From the NCBI GenBank assembly GCA_016789845.1, contig JAEUQA010000033.1:61440-125439 (forward strand): 64,000 nucleotides of DNA, given 5' to 3'. The translations under genes and the position numbers were made by a program. This DNA is from Chromatiales bacterium. GTDB lineage: Bacteria > Pseudomonadota > Gammaproteobacteria > Steroidobacterales > GCA-2729495. Below the pieces are notes generated by a model. The model searched no databases. It saw only the letters and a list, made by a program, of their open reading frames with translations, and was not told the origin of the DNA. Below, piece by piece: positions 16,807 through 26,118 of the stretch (positions are counted from its first letter, which is position 1; every line of letters starts with the position of its first letter).

Positions 16807-17958
16807 CTAGCCCGGGAACCGGTCCGGCTTGAGGCCGAGCAGAAACTCCTCGCAGGGCAGGCACAGTATTCCGTCCCGCATGAGCCGGTCGCTGCCACGG
16901 TAGAGCAGGTAGCGGTGGCTTTGCGGATAGTCCTCGCCGAAACTCCTGAGCGCCGTCAGGTCGGCGGCCTTCACCTGCTTCGCGTTCTTGACCTCGATGG
17001 CGTAGAGACCCGACGCCCCGTACACGACGAAATCGATCTCCGCACGCGAGCGTGTCTGCCAGTAGTGCAGCTCATGCTTCCCCTCCGAGTAGTCGCACCA
17101 GGCGTGCAGGTGCTGTGCGACGAGTCCTTCCAGAGCGGCGCCGTCCAGTTCGCTCGGTGAATCCAGCGGACCGGCCGGACGATTGGCCCGGAAGACGCCC
17201 GCATCAAAGAAGTAGAACTTCGGATGTGACGCCAGCTCCCGTCTGGCGCGATGGCTGAACACCGGGAGTCGAAAGCCGAGCAGCAAGTCCTCGAGGATCT
17301 CCAGGTAGCCTTCAACGGTCTTGCGGCTGACTTGGGCCTCACGCGCGACATTGGTGACGTTCAGAACCGCGCCATGCGCGAAGCTCATGGCCTGCAGAAA
17401 CCGGGTGAAGCCGCCGATGTTGCGCACCAGCCCCTCCATCTGCACTTCTTCATGCAGGTAGAGCGCGCTGTAGGCCTCCAGTACGGCCAGGGGATCGTCC
17501 GCCGCCCAGACCACCGGCAGCATGCCCTGCCTGAGCGCCTTCTCGAGCTTGAACCGACTGCCCAGTTCCACCGCAAGATAAGGGTGCATGTGTTTCTGTA
17601 CGGCGCGTCCGCCGAGCAGATTGACGCCCTGGCGGCGCAGCTTGCGTGCGCTGGAACCGGTGAGGATGAACTGCTGGCCCCCCTTTCGTTCGATCAGCAG
17701 ATGCACCATCTCCAGCAGGACAGGCAGCTTCTGGATCTCGTCGATCACAATGTGCTGCCTGTCCGGGTTGGCCGCCAGCACCTCCTCCAGGTACTCGGGC
17801 CGCGCCGAATACCGGCGGAGCACGGACGGATCGAGCAGGTCGATGCGATAGGCAGCCGGGTACTGGTGCCGGCACCACAGGGTCTTGCCGGTGCCCCGGG
17901 GCCCGAGAAGGAAGTAGTGGTCCCGTCCCGGGGTCAACAGCCTCGTAACGTAGGCCAT
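16807..17958 (-). CDS. AAA ATPase with DUF4143 domain
   Basis: This 383-residue protein has an N-terminal AAA-type ATPase with Walker A GPRGTGKT (residues 19-26) and Walker B IVIDEIQKL. A C-terminal DUF4143 domain contains a PD-(D/E)xK-like nuclease core (RAEIDFVVYG, YAIEVKNAK). The family is widespread and often horizontally transferred; its substrate is unknown. ATG 17958 is preferred to the ATG 15 bases upstream because GGGAGG lies five bases before it. The gene is preceded by a 61-bp double palindrome, so it is probably tightly regulated. Confidence 0.82.
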   Translation of the reverse strand: MAYVTRLLTPGRDHYFLLGPRGTGKTLWCRHQYPAAYRIDLLDPSVLRRYSARPEYLEEVLAANPDRQHIVIDEIQKLPVLLEMVHLLIERKGGQQFILTGSSARKLRRQGVNLLGGRAVQKHMHPYLAVELGSRFKLEKALRQGMLPVVWAADDPLAVLEAYSALYLHEEVQMEGLVRNIGGFTRFLQAMSFAHGAVLNVTNVAREAQVSRKTVEGYLEILEDLLLGFRLPVFSHRARRELASHPKFYFFDAGVFRANRPAGPLDSPSELDGAALEGLVAQHLHAWCDYSEGKHELHYWQTRSRAEIDFVVYGASGLYAIEVKNAKQVKAADLTALRSFGEDYPQSHRYLLYRGSDRLMRDGILCLPCEEFLLGLKPDRFPG

Positions 17959-17969
17959 TTCTACCTCCC

Positions 17970-18030
17970 GCAAAATGGCGAAATAGTCGCCGTTCTGGGA
18001 CTCAGAATGGCGATATTATCGCCGTTTTGC
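17970..18030. promoter_or_regulatory. 61-bp imperfect palindrome with two GGCGA-N5-TCGCC sites
   Basis: The segment is nearly identical to its own reverse complement, centred on 18000. Inside it are two smaller perfect dyads, GGCGA-N5-TCGCC at 17977-17991 and 18009-18023, with centres 32 bp (about three helical turns) apart. It begins one base upstream of the GGGAGG ribosome-binding site of the ATPase gene. A cooperative repressor operator is the simplest reading; a folded mobile-element end is an alternative. Confidence 0.65.
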
Positions 18031-18064
18031 AAGGAACGAGTTCTCGCTCCATTGCCGGTCGCCG

Positions 18065-19246
18065 CTACGCCGTGGAGGCGATCGCGGCAGCGGCGCGCCG
18101 CGCCCTGGCCCGCGCCTCGTCCAGCGTCGCGGCGCGCGCCAGCGTCACCCCCATGCGCCGCTTGCCCCGCACCTCCGGCTTGCCGAACAGCCGCAGGCCC
18201 GTGTCGGGCTCCGCCAGTGCCGCCTCCACGTTGTGGAACTGCAGGTCCGCCGTGTCGCCCTCGACCAGCAGCGCGCAGGACGCGGACGGCCCGTGCTGGG
18301 CGATGTTCGGGATCGGCAGGCCGAGGATGGCCCGCACGTGCAGGGCGAACTGGGAGAGATCCTGGGAGATCAGCGTTACGAGACCCGTGTCGTGGGGGCG
18401 GGGTGACACCTCGCTGAACCAGACCTGGTTGCCCTTCACGAAAAGTTCCACGCCGAAGATGCCGCGGCCGCCGAGTTCGCCCGTGACCGCGGCGGCGATG
18501 CGCCGGCCCTCGTTCAGCGCCTTTGGGCTCATCGGGTGGGGCTGCCAGGATTCCCGGTAGTCCCCGTCGACCTGGAGGTGGCCGATCGGCTCGCAGAAGG
18601 TCGTGCCCCCGGCATGGCGGACGGTGAGCTGGGTGATCTCGTAGTCGAAGTCGATGAAGCCCTCGACGATGACGCGGCCCGCGCCGGCCCGGCCGCCGCC
18701 CTGGGCGTAGTCCCAGGCCTTCTGCACGTCGGCGGCGGTGCGCACGGTGCTCTGGCCCTTGCCCGAGCTCGACATCACCGGCTTCACCACGCACGGCATC
18801 CCGATGGCCGCGACGGCGGCGCGGTACTCCTCCAGCGTGTCGGCGAAGCGGTAAGGCGAGGTGGCGAGGCCCAGCGTCTCCGCCGCGAGCCGGCGTATAC
18901 CCTCCCGCTGCAGGGTCAGGTGTGCGGCGCGGGCCGTCGGGATCACCGTGTAGCCCTCGGCCTCGAGCTTCACCAGCTCCACCGTGGCGATCGCCTCGAT
19001 CTCGGGGACGATGTAGTGGGGTTTCTCCTTGTCGATGATGTCGCGGAGGGCGGCCGCATCCAGCATGCTGATCACGTGGGAACGGTGGGCCACCTGCATG
19101 GCCGGTGCATTGGGGTAGCGGTCCACGGCAATCACTTCGACGCCGAGGCGCTGGGCTTCTATTGCCGCTTCCTTGCCGAGTTCGCCGGAGCCGAGGAGGA
19201 GGAGGCGGGTGGCGCCTGACGAGAGTGGCGTGCCGATGGTGGTCAT
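18065..19246 (-). CDS. purT: Formate-dependent phosphoribosylglycinamide formyltransferase
   Basis: PurT makes formyl-GAR from GAR, formate and ATP in purine synthesis, independently of folate. The 393-residue length is the family norm. The N-terminus [21 protein letters not shown] is the PreATP-grasp Rossmann motif. The ATP-grasp core includes [16 protein letters not shown] and the late metal-binding GVELFVKG and [11 protein letters not shown]. The gene is not in an obvious operon; the neighbouring hydrolase lies 42 bp upstream of its start on the same strand. Confidence 0.95.
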   Translation of the reverse strand: MTTIGTPLSSGATRLLLLGSGELGKEAAIEAQRLGVEVIAVDRYPNAPAMQVAHRSHVISMLDAAALRDIIDKEKPHYIVPEIEAIATVELVKLEAEGYTVIPTARAAHLTLQREGIRRLAAETLGLATSPYRFADTLEEYRAAVAAIGMPCVVKPVMSSSGKGQSTVRTAADVQKAWDYAQGGGRAGAGRVIVEGFIDFDYEITQLTVRHAGGTTFCEPIGHLQVDGDYRESWQPHPMSPKALNEGRRIAAAVTGELGGRGIFGVELFVKGNQVWFSEVSPRPHDTGLVTLISQDLSQFALHVRAILGLPIPNIAQHGPSASCALLVEGDTADLQFHNVEAALAEPDTGLRLFGKPEVRGKRRMGVTLARAATLDEARARARRAAAAIASTA

Positions 19247-19288
19247 GGGTATTGCGGTCGCGCCGGTCGGCGCTCCTACACGCCGCTC

Positions 19289-20275
19289 CTACAGGGACTC
19301 ACCGGGGATCAGGGTTGCCGAGCCCTGGGGCGCCATCACGCGATCGGCGAAGGCGTTCATGGCGGCGGCCGTCTCGGCCGGCGCTTCTTCCTGCACGTAG
19401 TGGCCCGAGGTTGGCACCAGCACCGCGGTGTTGAACGGCAGCTTCGCCTTCAGCTCCTCGAACTCGCCGGCGGGCTTGCCCCGGTCCTGCTGGCCCCAGA
19501 CGATCAGGGAGGGCACCGTGAGCCGGGTCAGCATCGAGACTTCCTCCGCGTCGCTGTACTGGCCCATCAGGTTGGTCATGCCCTTGAGGTAGCCCTGGCT
19601 GCGCGACGTGAGGCTCAGGTCCCTGACCACGTCGTCCGTGACGATGGACGGGTCCACGAAGGAGCGCTTGAGGAAGCTCGTGCGGAATTCCGGGTCGCCG
19701 AACAGCTTGGCCTGGATGCGCGGGAACGGGAACACCAGGTACTTGGCGATAGCCGGGACACCGGTGGTGATGATGCCCGGGTTCATCACCACGAGGCCGA
19801 TCACCGCGGGGGACTCCAGCGCGATGCGGAGCGCGATGGCGCCGCCCAGCGAGTGGCCGCCGACGACGACCCGCTGCAGGCCCAGTGCCTCGATCAGCCT
19901 GCTGCCGATCTCGGCCTGGTGCGCGTTCCGGTAGTCGAAGGGCGCCGGCTTGTCGGACAGGCCGAAGCCGGGCATGTCGTAGGCCACGACGTAGTACCGG
20001 TCCGTGAGGAGCGGCGCGAGGCGCCGGAAGCTCTGCAGGGAATTCGCGAAACCGTGGAGCAGGAGCGCGGTCGGCTTGTCCGGCCCGGGCTCGCCCCAGG
20101 TGCGATAGCGGATGTTCACCCCGTCCACGCTGACGAAGCGGTCCGCGGGACCGGCCAGGTTCACCGCGGGCACTTCCGTGATCCCGGTGGGCCAGTAAGC
20201 GTAGACCACCAGCCCGAGCCAGGCGAGGACCAGGAGCCCGAGGAAGCCGAAGGCGAGGCGTTTCAACCATTTCAT
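19289..20275 (-). CDS. Alpha/beta hydrolase, membrane-anchored
   Basis: This 328-residue hydrolase has an N-terminal hydrophobic helix (LAFGFLGLLVLAWLGLVVYAY) that should anchor it, catalytic domain outward. The fold motifs are ALLLHGFANS (oxyanion region), the nucleophile elbow GGHSLGG (Ser), the acid in IVWGQQDRGKP and the late His in TSGHYVQEE. The substrate cannot be inferred. Start at 20275 (MKWLKRLAFG) is preferred because the open frame upstream adds only 13 residues before the anchor. It lies upstream of purT on the same strand. Confidence 0.82.
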   Translation of the reverse strand: MKWLKRLAFGFLGLLVLAWLGLVVYAYWPTGITEVPAVNLAGPADRFVSVDGVNIRYRTWGEPGPDKPTALLLHGFANSLQSFRRLAPLLTDRYYVVAYDMPGFGLSDKPAPFDYRNAHQAEIGSRLIEALGLQRVVVGGHSLGGAIALRIALESPAVIGLVVMNPGIITTGVPAIAKYLVFPFPRIQAKLFGDPEFRTSFLKRSFVDPSIVTDDVVRDLSLTSRSQGYLKGMTNLMGQYSDAEEVSMLTRLTVPSLIVWGQQDRGKPAGEFEELKAKLPFNTAVLVPTSGHYVQEEAPAETAAAMNAFADRVMAPQGSATLIPGESL

Positions 20276-20333
20276 GGGGCTGGCAGTGTAGTGGACCGGC
20301 ACGGGGTTCGGCACTACTCTCGCGCGCCTCCCG

Positions 20334-21815
20334 TCACCGGGCGATCCCCAGCGCCCGCAGCACGGGCAGCCGCCGTTCCGCGAAGCGTCTGGCCCTGGCG
20401 ACGAGTTCCGCCTCGTCCCAGGGCGTGGCCCGACCCAGCGCGTGCGCGGCCAACTCTTCCGGGGCAGAGCCGCCAGCCGTCATGGCGCCCAGGAACAGCT
20501 GCTCGATCCGGTCGACGGCGACGCCGCCGCCGGTCACCGGGCTCGCCAGCACGGCGACGTCGTCCGACGTGGCCGCCTGCGCCAGGAGCTGCGCGTTCAG
20601 TCGCCCGGTGTGGGGTGCGCGGCGCCCGATAGCCGCGTCATCCTGGGCAAGAGCCACCTGCCCGGCCGCCGCGAGCTCGAAAACGGCGTTCGCCAGCTCG
20701 TCGACCTGGAAGCCCATCGCCGTTGCATGGACTTCGGCGACCGTGCGCGGCCGGTGATCGCCGAGCGCGGCAAGTACCGCGCGGTGCGCGGGATCGGCCA
20801 GGCGCAGCTCGCCGAGTGGCCCCGTTACCCGCTCGGCAACATCCCCGCGTGGCGTCGTGAGCACGACGCGCGTCCCACGCCACGCCTCACGCAGCGCCTC
20901 GCCCGCCAGAGGCTCCGCATCTCGAATCCAGTAGTCGCGCCGGACCTGCGCGTTCGTCACGAAGTCCCGCACGGTCTCGCGGAACACCGCATCGCCAGTT
21001 TCCGCGAGCAGCCCTCGCTGGCCGTCGGTCAGGTTCAGCGCATCCAGGTGGTCGCGGAGCTGGGCGGGACAGGCGTAGTGCAACCCTGCCGTGGCGAAAA
21101 GCCCGGCCACGTCCGCGAAGTACAGGGGATCCCAGTCCCGGTTGAAGTACTCATGGGCCAGGTAGCGGCGGTCGGCATGGCGCAGCCGCTCGAAGCGCGC
21201 GGGCACGCCAGGCGTCGAGCGAATCGCCAGCGGGTGGGTGTCGAGCAGCCGGGCCGCAAAATCGAGGGCGGCATCGATGCGGCTGACAGTGCTGCCGGTG
21301 CCGGCCCGCGCGGCGTGCTCCGTCAGCAGCCGGCGCAGCGGCACCATGTCCGCCCAGCCGGGCAGCGCGTTGTAGCCTGTGTATACGACGCCGCCGGGCG
21401 CGAGCCGGTCGCGGATGAAATCGGCGATGCACACCCGGTTGCCGGCCGAGATCCAGCTCAGCACCCCGTGCAGGCCGATGAAGTCGAAGCGCGGGAGATC
21501 GGGGGTGCGCTTCGCGAACTCCTCGAAGGTGGCTTCGACCAGCACGCTGCCGGCGCCGGAAGCGGTGTCCAGCGACTGCGCGAAGCGCACGTGCTCCGGC
21601 AGGAGGTCGTTGCCCCACCAGTGGACGGGGGATGCCGCGGCATGCACGGCGAGGCTCACGCCCTGGCCGAAGCCGAGTTCGCAGGCGGTTGCGATGCGCG
21701 GTGGCTCGAGCCCTGCCCGCAGGAATGCCAGGCGGCTGGCCAGCGGGTTCAGCGCGGCGTGGTACCCGAAGGTGTAGCCCACGTCGGTGACGTAGCCGGC
21801 CGACCGGTCGGACAT
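20334..21815 (-). CDS. Class I SAM methyltransferase with regulatory domain
   Basis: This 493-residue protein has an N-terminal methyltransferase fold with the SAM-binding CELGFGQGVSLAVHA motif and FDFIGLHGVLSWIS as motif IV region. It is followed by a central and C-terminal helical section of the kind annotated as 'methyltransferase regulatory domain' (about residues 190-300 onward). The family is often found near surface-polysaccharide or modification genes; the acceptor is unknown. ATG 21815 (MSDRSAGYVTD) is chosen; the frame extends 63 residues further without coding character. The gene is divergent from the UbiD gene. Confidence 0.75.
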   Translation of the reverse strand: MSDRSAGYVTDVGYTFGYHAALNPLASRLAFLRAGLEPPRIATACELGFGQGVSLAVHAAASPVHWWGNDLLPEHVRFAQSLDTASGAGSVLVEATFEEFAKRTPDLPRFDFIGLHGVLSWISAGNRVCIADFIRDRLAPGGVVYTGYNALPGWADMVPLRRLLTEHAARAGTGSTVSRIDAALDFAARLLDTHPLAIRSTPGVPARFERLRHADRRYLAHEYFNRDWDPLYFADVAGLFATAGLHYACPAQLRDHLDALNLTDGQRGLLAETGDAVFRETVRDFVTNAQVRRDYWIRDAEPLAGEALREAWRGTRVVLTTPRGDVAERVTGPLGELRLADPAHRAVLAALGDHRPRTVAEVHATAMGFQVDELANAVFELAAAGQVALAQDDAAIGRRAPHTGRLNAQLLAQAATSDDVAVLASPVTGGGVAVDRIEQLFLGAMTAGGSAPEELAAHALGRATPWDEAELVARARRFAERRLPVLRALGIAR

Positions 21816-21945
21816 GATCTGTGCGGCATCTGGCGGTGGAAGCCGGAAGTATAGGGGCTGCCCGATCGGACAGGCATGAGCGAGCCCCTTTCCGGTTCGC
21901 CGCGCCGGGCTTATGGTTGCAGGTACAGACCCGCAAGGACACGCC

Positions 21946-23454
21946 ATGAATGCCGCCGTCCCCCGTCCCGTGAGCCCGCCGTCCGGTTCCACCTTCGACT
22001 CCATCCGCGACTACGTCCGCGAGCTGGATGCCCGCGGCCGCGTCCTGCACGTGGACGCCATGGACCAGGACCAGTACGAGGTCACGGCCTTTGCCTACCG
22101 GCTGATCGACAAGTTCGGCATCGAGCAGGCGCCGGCGTTCATGGTGGACCGCATCCGGATCAACGGGCAGTGGATGGAAGGCCCGCTACTTGCGAACCCC
22201 TACGGCCGCTGGCCCGACGAGGCCGTGCTGTTCGGCGTGCCGGACATCACCAGCGACTACCAGCAGATGTACCGGGCCGTGATGCAGGAGATGGAGAAGC
22301 GGCTCGATCCATCCGGCGGCTGGCGGCGGATTCCGCCCGTGGAGCTCAGCGATCCCCGCGCGGCCCCGTGCAAGCAGGTGATCCTGAAGGGCGACGCGGT
22401 GGACATCGAGAAGTTCGCCTGGCTGAAGAACAACCCGGCCGACGCCGGCCGTTACGTCAATATCACCTCGGTGATCATGGACGACCCGGAGTTCGGCAAG
22501 AACACCGGCACCTACCGCTGCCAGGTCCGGGACGGCAGGCGGATCAGCATCAACCCCGAGCCCAGCCAGCATGGCTGGCGCATCCTCACGGCCATGCGCA
22601 AGCGGGGCGACAAGGTGGCCAAGGTCGCCATCGCGGTCGGCGCGGATCCGTTCACCTTCTGCGCCAGCAGCACCAAGATGGCGGGCTTCCGGGAGGACGA
22701 GCTGGAGTTCGCCGGCGGCCTGCGGGGCAGGCCCCTCGAGGTGGTGAAGTGCGAGACCAGCCACATCCGCGTGCCCGCCCACGCCGAGATGATCATCGAG
22801 GGCGAGGTGCCGCTGGACGAGGGCCTCGACGAGGGGCCCTACGGCGAGATGTACGGCTACCTGGGGCCCATGAAGCCCAACAACTTCTTCATGAACATCC
22901 AGTGCATCACGCACCGGCAGCAGCCCTGGATCGTCAACTCCTTCACCGGGCTCACCTGCGACATGCCCCGCTCGCCCCAGATCGCGGCAAACTTCTTCAT
23001 GTACCGGAAGCTGATCCCGAACCTGACGGGCCTGTATTCGCCCCGGGGCGCGAACGGCGTGATCGTGATCAGCATCGACAAGAAGCTGCCCGGCGAGGGC
23101 ATGGCCGCCGGCCAGTACCTGGCGGCCAACGTCGGGCTGAACAAGGTGGTGATCGTGGTGGACAAGGACATCAACATCCTCGAGCCCAGCCAGATACTCC
23201 ACGCGCTGGGCGCCCGGTGGCAGCCGTCCGCCAGCCTGATGATCCCCCGGACCCAGATGATGATGCCCGACCCGAGCCGTACCCACTGGGCGCTGTCGAG
23301 CAAGATGATCATCGACGCTACCCGCCAGCTCGAGGCCGAGGGCGGCCCGAAGAGCTGGGCGCCGCTCAACCGCGACCTCCTGGTGAAGGGCGCGCCCGGG
23401 TGCTTCCCGCTCGTGGACGGGAAGTGGGACGAGTACCTCAAGGACTGGAAGTAG
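21946..23454 (+). CDS. UbiD-family decarboxylase
   Basis: This 502-residue enzyme belongs to the prenylated-FMN-dependent UbiD family, which decarboxylates (or carboxylates) aromatic or unsaturated acids. Recognisable parts are the N-terminal VRELDARGRVLHVD, the central MIIEGEVPLDEG and DEGPYGEMYGY (the Glu-containing active-site loop) and IAANFFMYRKL. Length fits the non-UbiD-proper members acting on phenolic or terephthalate-like acids. The start at 21946 has AAGGA upstream; no UbiX gene is adjacent. The stop codon is followed by a truncated REP-like sequence. Confidence 0.88.
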   Translation: MNAAVPRPVSPPSGSTFDSIRDYVRELDARGRVLHVDAMDQDQYEVTAFAYRLIDKFGIEQAPAFMVDRIRINGQWMEGPLLANPYGRWPDEAVLFGVPDITSDYQQMYRAVMQEMEKRLDPSGGWRRIPPVELSDPRAAPCKQVILKGDAVDIEKFAWLKNNPADAGRYVNITSVIMDDPEFGKNTGTYRCQVRDGRRISINPEPSQHGWRILTAMRKRGDKVAKVAIAVGADPFTFCASSTKMAGFREDELEFAGGLRGRPLEVVKCETSHIRVPAHAEMIIEGEVPLDEGLDEGPYGEMYGYLGPMKPNNFFMNIQCITHRQQPWIVNSFTGLTCDMPRSPQIAANFFMYRKLIPNLTGLYSPRGANGVIVISIDKKLPGEGMAAGQYLAANVGLNKVVIVVDKDINILEPSQILHALGARWQPSASLMIPRTQMMMPDPSRTHWALSSKMIIDATRQLEAEGGPKSWAPLNRDLLVKGAPGCFPLVDGKWDEYLKDWK

Positions 23455-23482
23455 GCGCGCCTTTAGGCGCGACCAGCATTCC

Positions 23483-24526
23483 ATGTCGAAGCACTCATGG
23501 CCGGCACGAGCTGCCGCCGCAGTCGTGGTCCTTGCCCTGGCAGCCGGCGTCGCGCTGTGGGCCTGGGGGCTGCGCACGCCGGCGTTCCCGCAACCCGCAC
23601 TCACCGGCAAGGTCGAGCAGCGCCGCCTCGACGTCGGCGGCATCAGCCGCTCATTCCTGGCCTACATTCCACAGCGACTCGCCGATCCCGTGCCGGTCGT
23701 GCTGGTCCTGCACGGCTCGGCCAGTTCGGCGGAGCGCATGCGCAGTGCCACTGCCTGGGCCTTCGAGCAGCTCGCCGACCGGGAGGGCGCGGTGGTGGTC
23801 TACCCGGAAGGCTTCGAGGGCCACTGGAACGACTGCCGCAGGGAGGGCGACTTCGCGGCGAAGCGCCTCGGCATCGATGACGTGGGTTTCCTGCGCGCAG
23901 TGGTCGCCCGGTTGAGCGGCGACCCGGCACTCGGGGCGCGGCAAATTGACGCAGACGAAGTGTTCGCCGCCGGTCTTTCCAATGGCGGGCACATGGCACT
24001 GCGGCTTGCGCTCGAGGCGCCGGACTTCGTCGCGGGCGTGGCTGCGATCGCGGCAAGCCTGCCGGCTGATGCCAACTCCGAGTGCACGCCGAGTGGCAAG
24101 GCAGTGCCCGTCCTGCTGCTGAACGGCGACGCCGATCCGATCAGTCCCTACGGAGGCGGCGACATCTGGTCCCTGGGCTCCTTCAATCGCCGTGGCGCCG
24201 TGCAATCGGCGCTGGCCACGGCCGAGTACTTCAGCCGGCTCGCGGGCTTCCTGGAGCCGCCCTTCGAGCACCGCTACCCCGACAATGACCCGGCGGATGG
24301 CACCGTGGCGAGCCGCATGGTGTGGTCCGCCGGGGACCGGCCCGAAGTGGATCTGATCACGATCCACGGCGGCGGCCACACGATCCCGCACCCGGTGAAG
24401 GCCATGCCGCGGATACTCGGACGTACCAGTCACGACGTCCCTGCAGCAGAGGAGATCTGGCGCTTCTTCCGCCGGCAGTTGCTCAGCGGCCGGGACTCCG
24501 CAGTTTCAGAAGGCCTGCAGCCCTGA
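23483..24526 (+). CDS. Secreted PHB depolymerase/feruloyl esterase-like hydrolase
   Basis: This 347-residue protein has an N-terminal signal or anchor helix (AAAAVVVLALAAGVALWAWG) and an alpha/beta hydrolase of the LpqC/poly(3-hydroxybutyrate) depolymerase type. Key motifs are LVLHGSASSAERM, the nucleophile AAGLSNGGHMA (Ser in GLSNGG), the acid in NGDADPISPYG and His in IHGGGHTIP. It would cleave esters outside the cytoplasm. It follows the UbiD gene by 28 bp; release of aromatic acids for the UbiD enzyme is a possible link, but only inferred. Confidence 0.8.
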   Translation: MSKHSWPARAAAAVVVLALAAGVALWAWGLRTPAFPQPALTGKVEQRRLDVGGISRSFLAYIPQRLADPVPVVLVLHGSASSAERMRSATAWAFEQLADREGAVVVYPEGFEGHWNDCRREGDFAAKRLGIDDVGFLRAVVARLSGDPALGARQIDADEVFAAGLSNGGHMALRLALEAPDFVAGVAAIAASLPADANSECTPSGKAVPVLLLNGDADPISPYGGGDIWSLGSFNRRGAVQSALATAEYFSRLAGFLEPPFEHRYPDNDPADGTVASRMVWSAGDRPEVDLITIHGGGHTIPHPVKAMPRILGRTSHDVPAAEEIWRFFRRQLLSGRDSAVSEGLQP

Positions 24527-24538
24527 GGACCAGGCTGG

Positions 24539-25420
24539 CTAGCTGGCGGCGGCGACTACCAGCAACGGCCCGGCGGAGACCACCACGCCGCCTGGCTGTT
24601 CCGCCGTGATGGCGAACGCCTTCGGTAAGCGGACCGGCAGCTTGGCCTGGATGGGGATGATCACTTCGCCCGTCGAACTGACATCGAACACGCCGCCGTC
24701 CACCGGGTGCTTGCCGTCCCGCTCGGGATCCACGATCCACAGCTGGTACTGGACCCGGGCAGGATCATTCACCGGCATGTTCGCCAGGCGCAGGTAGCCC
24801 TGCTGCCTGGACTCGCTCCACACCACGTCACCCGTCACGCCCTCGTAGCCCTCCGCCGTGGGCGGCGCCCAGGGCAGCGTGATCACATCGGCCGCTTCGT
24901 CGACCAGGCTGGCCCGCGCCGAGATGCCGTCAGGTGCTACTGGCGCCACCGGCGCCTCCGTGCGGACGACGACCAGGGCGACCGCCAGCGCGGCAGCCAG
25001 GGCCCAGCCAAGGTACGCGGTCGGCGATGTGCGGCTCGTTCCAGGAGCCAGGGTGTCGGCACGGGCCGCCGGCGCTCCTGTCCCGACTGTCCGGACGGGC
25101 AATGGGGGCGGGTTCGTCTGGGCCGGGCGCCAGGCCGGGGACCGGGCCGCCGACTGGGACCGCTGGCGGATGACCAGGGCTTCACCCTGGCTGGCCAGCC
25201 GTTCCTTGAGGCCGGGGGGCATGCGGGTCCCCGAGTCCTGGCGAAGGAACGCGACCTGGGCCAGCGCGGCGGACCGCACGAAGTCGTCACGGTGCACGCC
25301 AGGATTGCGCTCCAGCAGGCCCTTGAGCTCCGGCGCGTCGCTCTCGTCCAGTGCGGCCGAGGCCTCGTCGGCGAGCAGCTCGGCAATGCGGTCAAGGTTG
25401 CGCACGGAACTGGCGTTCAT
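24539..25420 (-). CDS. Anti-sigma factor, RskA-like
   Basis: This 293-residue protein has an N-terminal cytoplasmic helical anti-sigma region, one membrane helix near 135-155 (YLGWALAAALAVALVVV) and a C-terminal periplasmic RskA domain with VTGDVVWSESRQQGYL and YQLWIVDPERDG. Such proteins hold an ECF sigma factor inactive until proteolysis. The gene overlaps the sigma-factor stop codon, the usual arrangement. The N-terminal region lacks an obvious zinc-binding HxxxCxxC motif, consistent with the RskA type. Confidence 0.85.
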   Translation of the reverse strand: MNASSVRNLDRIAELLADEASAALDESDAPELKGLLERNPGVHRDDFVRSAALAQVAFLRQDSGTRMPPGLKERLASQGEALVIRQRSQSAARSPAWRPAQTNPPPLPVRTVGTGAPAARADTLAPGTSRTSPTAYLGWALAAALAVALVVVRTEAPVAPVAPDGISARASLVDEAADVITLPWAPPTAEGYEGVTGDVVWSESRQQGYLRLANMPVNDPARVQYQLWIVDPERDGKHPVDGGVFDVSSTGEVIIPIQAKLPVRLPKAFAITAEQPGGVVVSAGPLLVVAAAS

Positions 25421-26025
25421 CCGAGCAACTCCTCGGCGGGGTCACCCGTCGTAGAGATGTTCAGTTGCTGGCGGATGTGAATGAGGCCCCGGCGCACGCG
25501 GGTCTTCACGGTGCCCAGGGGCAGGGAGAGGCGCTCCGCGATCTCGCTGTGGCTATAGCCCTCGTACAGGGACATGGAGAGCACCTTCTGGTGCTCCGGT
25601 TCCATCTCGGCGAGAACGCGTTCGACGATGGTCACTTCCGTGTCGTCCTCCACCGTGGCGGGAATGCCCGGATCGATGGGGGCGCCCTCGTCGTCGTCGA
25701 GGGAGTCCATCAGGGGCCTGCGCTCGGCCGCGCGGATCTTGTCGATCAGGCGGCGTCGGGCAATCGTGGAGATGAAGGCGACTTCGCTCGCGATGTTGCG
25801 ATCGTAGCGGCCGGCGCTGCCCCAGATGTCGATGAAGATGTCCTGGACGGCATCCTCGGCGTCGGACGCATTGCGCAGGTAGCGCCGCGCGAGGGACCAG
25901 ACGAGATCGCCGTACCGGTCCAGGCATTCACTGACAGCGGCAGTATCGCCAGCTGCAACGCGCTCGAGTATGGATTGGGTGGTGGTCAATCGGGTCGCGG
26001 GCTTGAATTCAACGACCGTCATCAT
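25417..26025 (-). CDS. ECF RNA polymerase sigma factor, SigK-like
   Basis: This 202-residue ECF sigma factor has region 2 (DLVWSLARRYLRNASDAEDAVQDIF) and region 4 (YSHSEIAERLSLPLGTVKTRVRRG), with a short acidic linker. Its size is typical. It is coupled to the RskA-like gene by a 4-bp overlap, and a fasciclin gene lies immediately upstream on the same strand. In mycobacteria SigK/RskA controls fasciclin-domain secreted proteins, so the fasciclin gene is a natural target here; this is inferred by analogy. Confidence 0.9.
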   Translation of the reverse strand: MMTVVEFKPATRLTTTQSILERVAAGDTAAVSECLDRYGDLVWSLARRYLRNASDAEDAVQDIFIDIWGSAGRYDRNIASEVAFISTIARRRLIDKIRAAERRPLMDSLDDDEGAPIDPGIPATVEDDTEVTIVERVLAEMEPEHQKVLSMSLYEGYSHSEIAERLSLPLGTVKTRVRRGLIHIRQQLNISTTGDPAEELLG

Positions 26026-26118
26026 ACAGCAGGCTCGTGGACTTGCAGTCGGACTGGGGGTGGGCCTGGCTGCACGGCGGCCGGGGCAACGGGTCCCGGC
26101 CGCCGGAACCAGTAGTCC

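Noticed and set aside
22186..23643. 485-codon minus-strand frame opposite the UbiD gene
   Set aside because: Composition and lack of motifs mark it as a high-GC shadow frame.
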